Source: Blastococcus sp. CT_GayMR20
GTDB taxonomy: Bacteria; Actinomycetota; Actinomycetes; Mycobacteriales; Geodermatophilaceae
Reading direction: 5' to 3'
Assembly: GCF_004570345.1 (NCBI RefSeq)
Contig: NZ_SPQM01000221.1
Span: 1-5,490 of the forward strand
Length of the DNA: 5,490 bases
Shown: positions 5,482 through 5,490 of the stretch, one piece after another
Position numbering within the stretch: the first letter of the stretch is position 1
How the letters are laid out: each line of letters begins with the position of its first letter
The notes under the pieces: generated by a model
Seen by the model: the letters and a program-made list of their open reading frames with translations, nothing else
Database searches by the model: none
What the model was told of the DNA's origin: nothing
Made by a program: the position numbers and the translations under genes

Positions 5482-5490
5482 ATGAGCGCC
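5482..5490 (+). CDS. 5' end of an unidentified gene (mirror copy, 3 codons)
   Basis: ATG 5482 begins Met-Ser-Ala and is cut by the window end. gaaggg at 5469-5474 is a good ribosome binding site seven bases upstream. Identical to the minus-strand start at 9-1. Confidence 0.5.

Larger units (their letters stand above)
2803..5490 (-). repeat. Right arm of giant inverted repeat
   Basis: This is the mirror copy of 1-2688. It begins with ccaccgcc, the complement of the ggcggtgg that closes the left arm, and ends exactly at the last base of the window, opposite base 1. It contains a headless oxidoreductase fragment followed by full copies of the small membrane protein, gpsA, the SnoaL-like gene and the single-pass membrane protein, then the same truncated gene start. 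It adds no new sequence information. Confidence 0.98.

Noticed and set aside
1..5490. Composite transposon or insertion sequence with long terminal inverted repeats
   Set aside because: There is no transposase, integrase or target-site duplication; the arms contain housekeeping-type genes and the 114-base centre is only part of an oxidoreductase gene.

Overview
The window is one very large, almost complete inverted repeat. Positions 1-2688 and 2803-5490 are reverse complements of each other (position x pairs with 5491-x). They are separated by a 114-base single-copy spacer, 2689-2802. I compared the outer ends, the region around the 2.3/3.2 kb genes and the centre base by base and found no mismatch, and every gene translates identically in the two arms. 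The real information content is therefore about 2.8 kb, read once forward and once backward.

The DNA is strongly GC-rich, with G or C in most third codon positions and AGGAGG-type ribosome binding sites. The protein sequences look like those of a high-GC actinobacterium; Geodermatophilaceae or a relative is my guess from general sequence feel only.

Unique layout, described on the left arm. (1) The first three codons of a gene leaving the window leftward (1-9, minus) have a good ribosome binding site. (2) A divergent intergenic stretch follows (10-261). (3) A plus-strand pair comes next: a small single-pass membrane protein (262-540) and, 4 bases later, a SnoaL/NTF2-like polyketide cyclase-family protein (545-982). 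(4) These meet, tail to tail with a 4-base gap, a minus-strand cluster read in the order: zinc-independent MDR oxidoreductase (C-terminal half only), small two-helix membrane protein (2046-2276), and NAD(P)-dependent glycerol-3-phosphate dehydrogenase gpsA (987-1988). Short hairpins lie in both intercistronic gaps of that cluster. The right arm (2803-5490) carries the same genes in mirror image.

The inversion breaks the MDR gene inside its nucleotide-binding motif. An 8-10 base inverted microhomology (ccaccgcc / ggcggtgg) sits exactly at the break, and both outer ends stop at the same base inside a gene start. This is the expected product of a snap-back event: a 3' end folds on itself and copies its own strand, as is known for multiple-displacement amplification and similar library chimeras, or the equivalent path in an assembly graph. 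I consider an artefact much more likely than a natural palindrome. Apart from this structure the genes are ordinary housekeeping or accessory genes, and I see no defence system, mobile element, CRISPR array or RNA gene.
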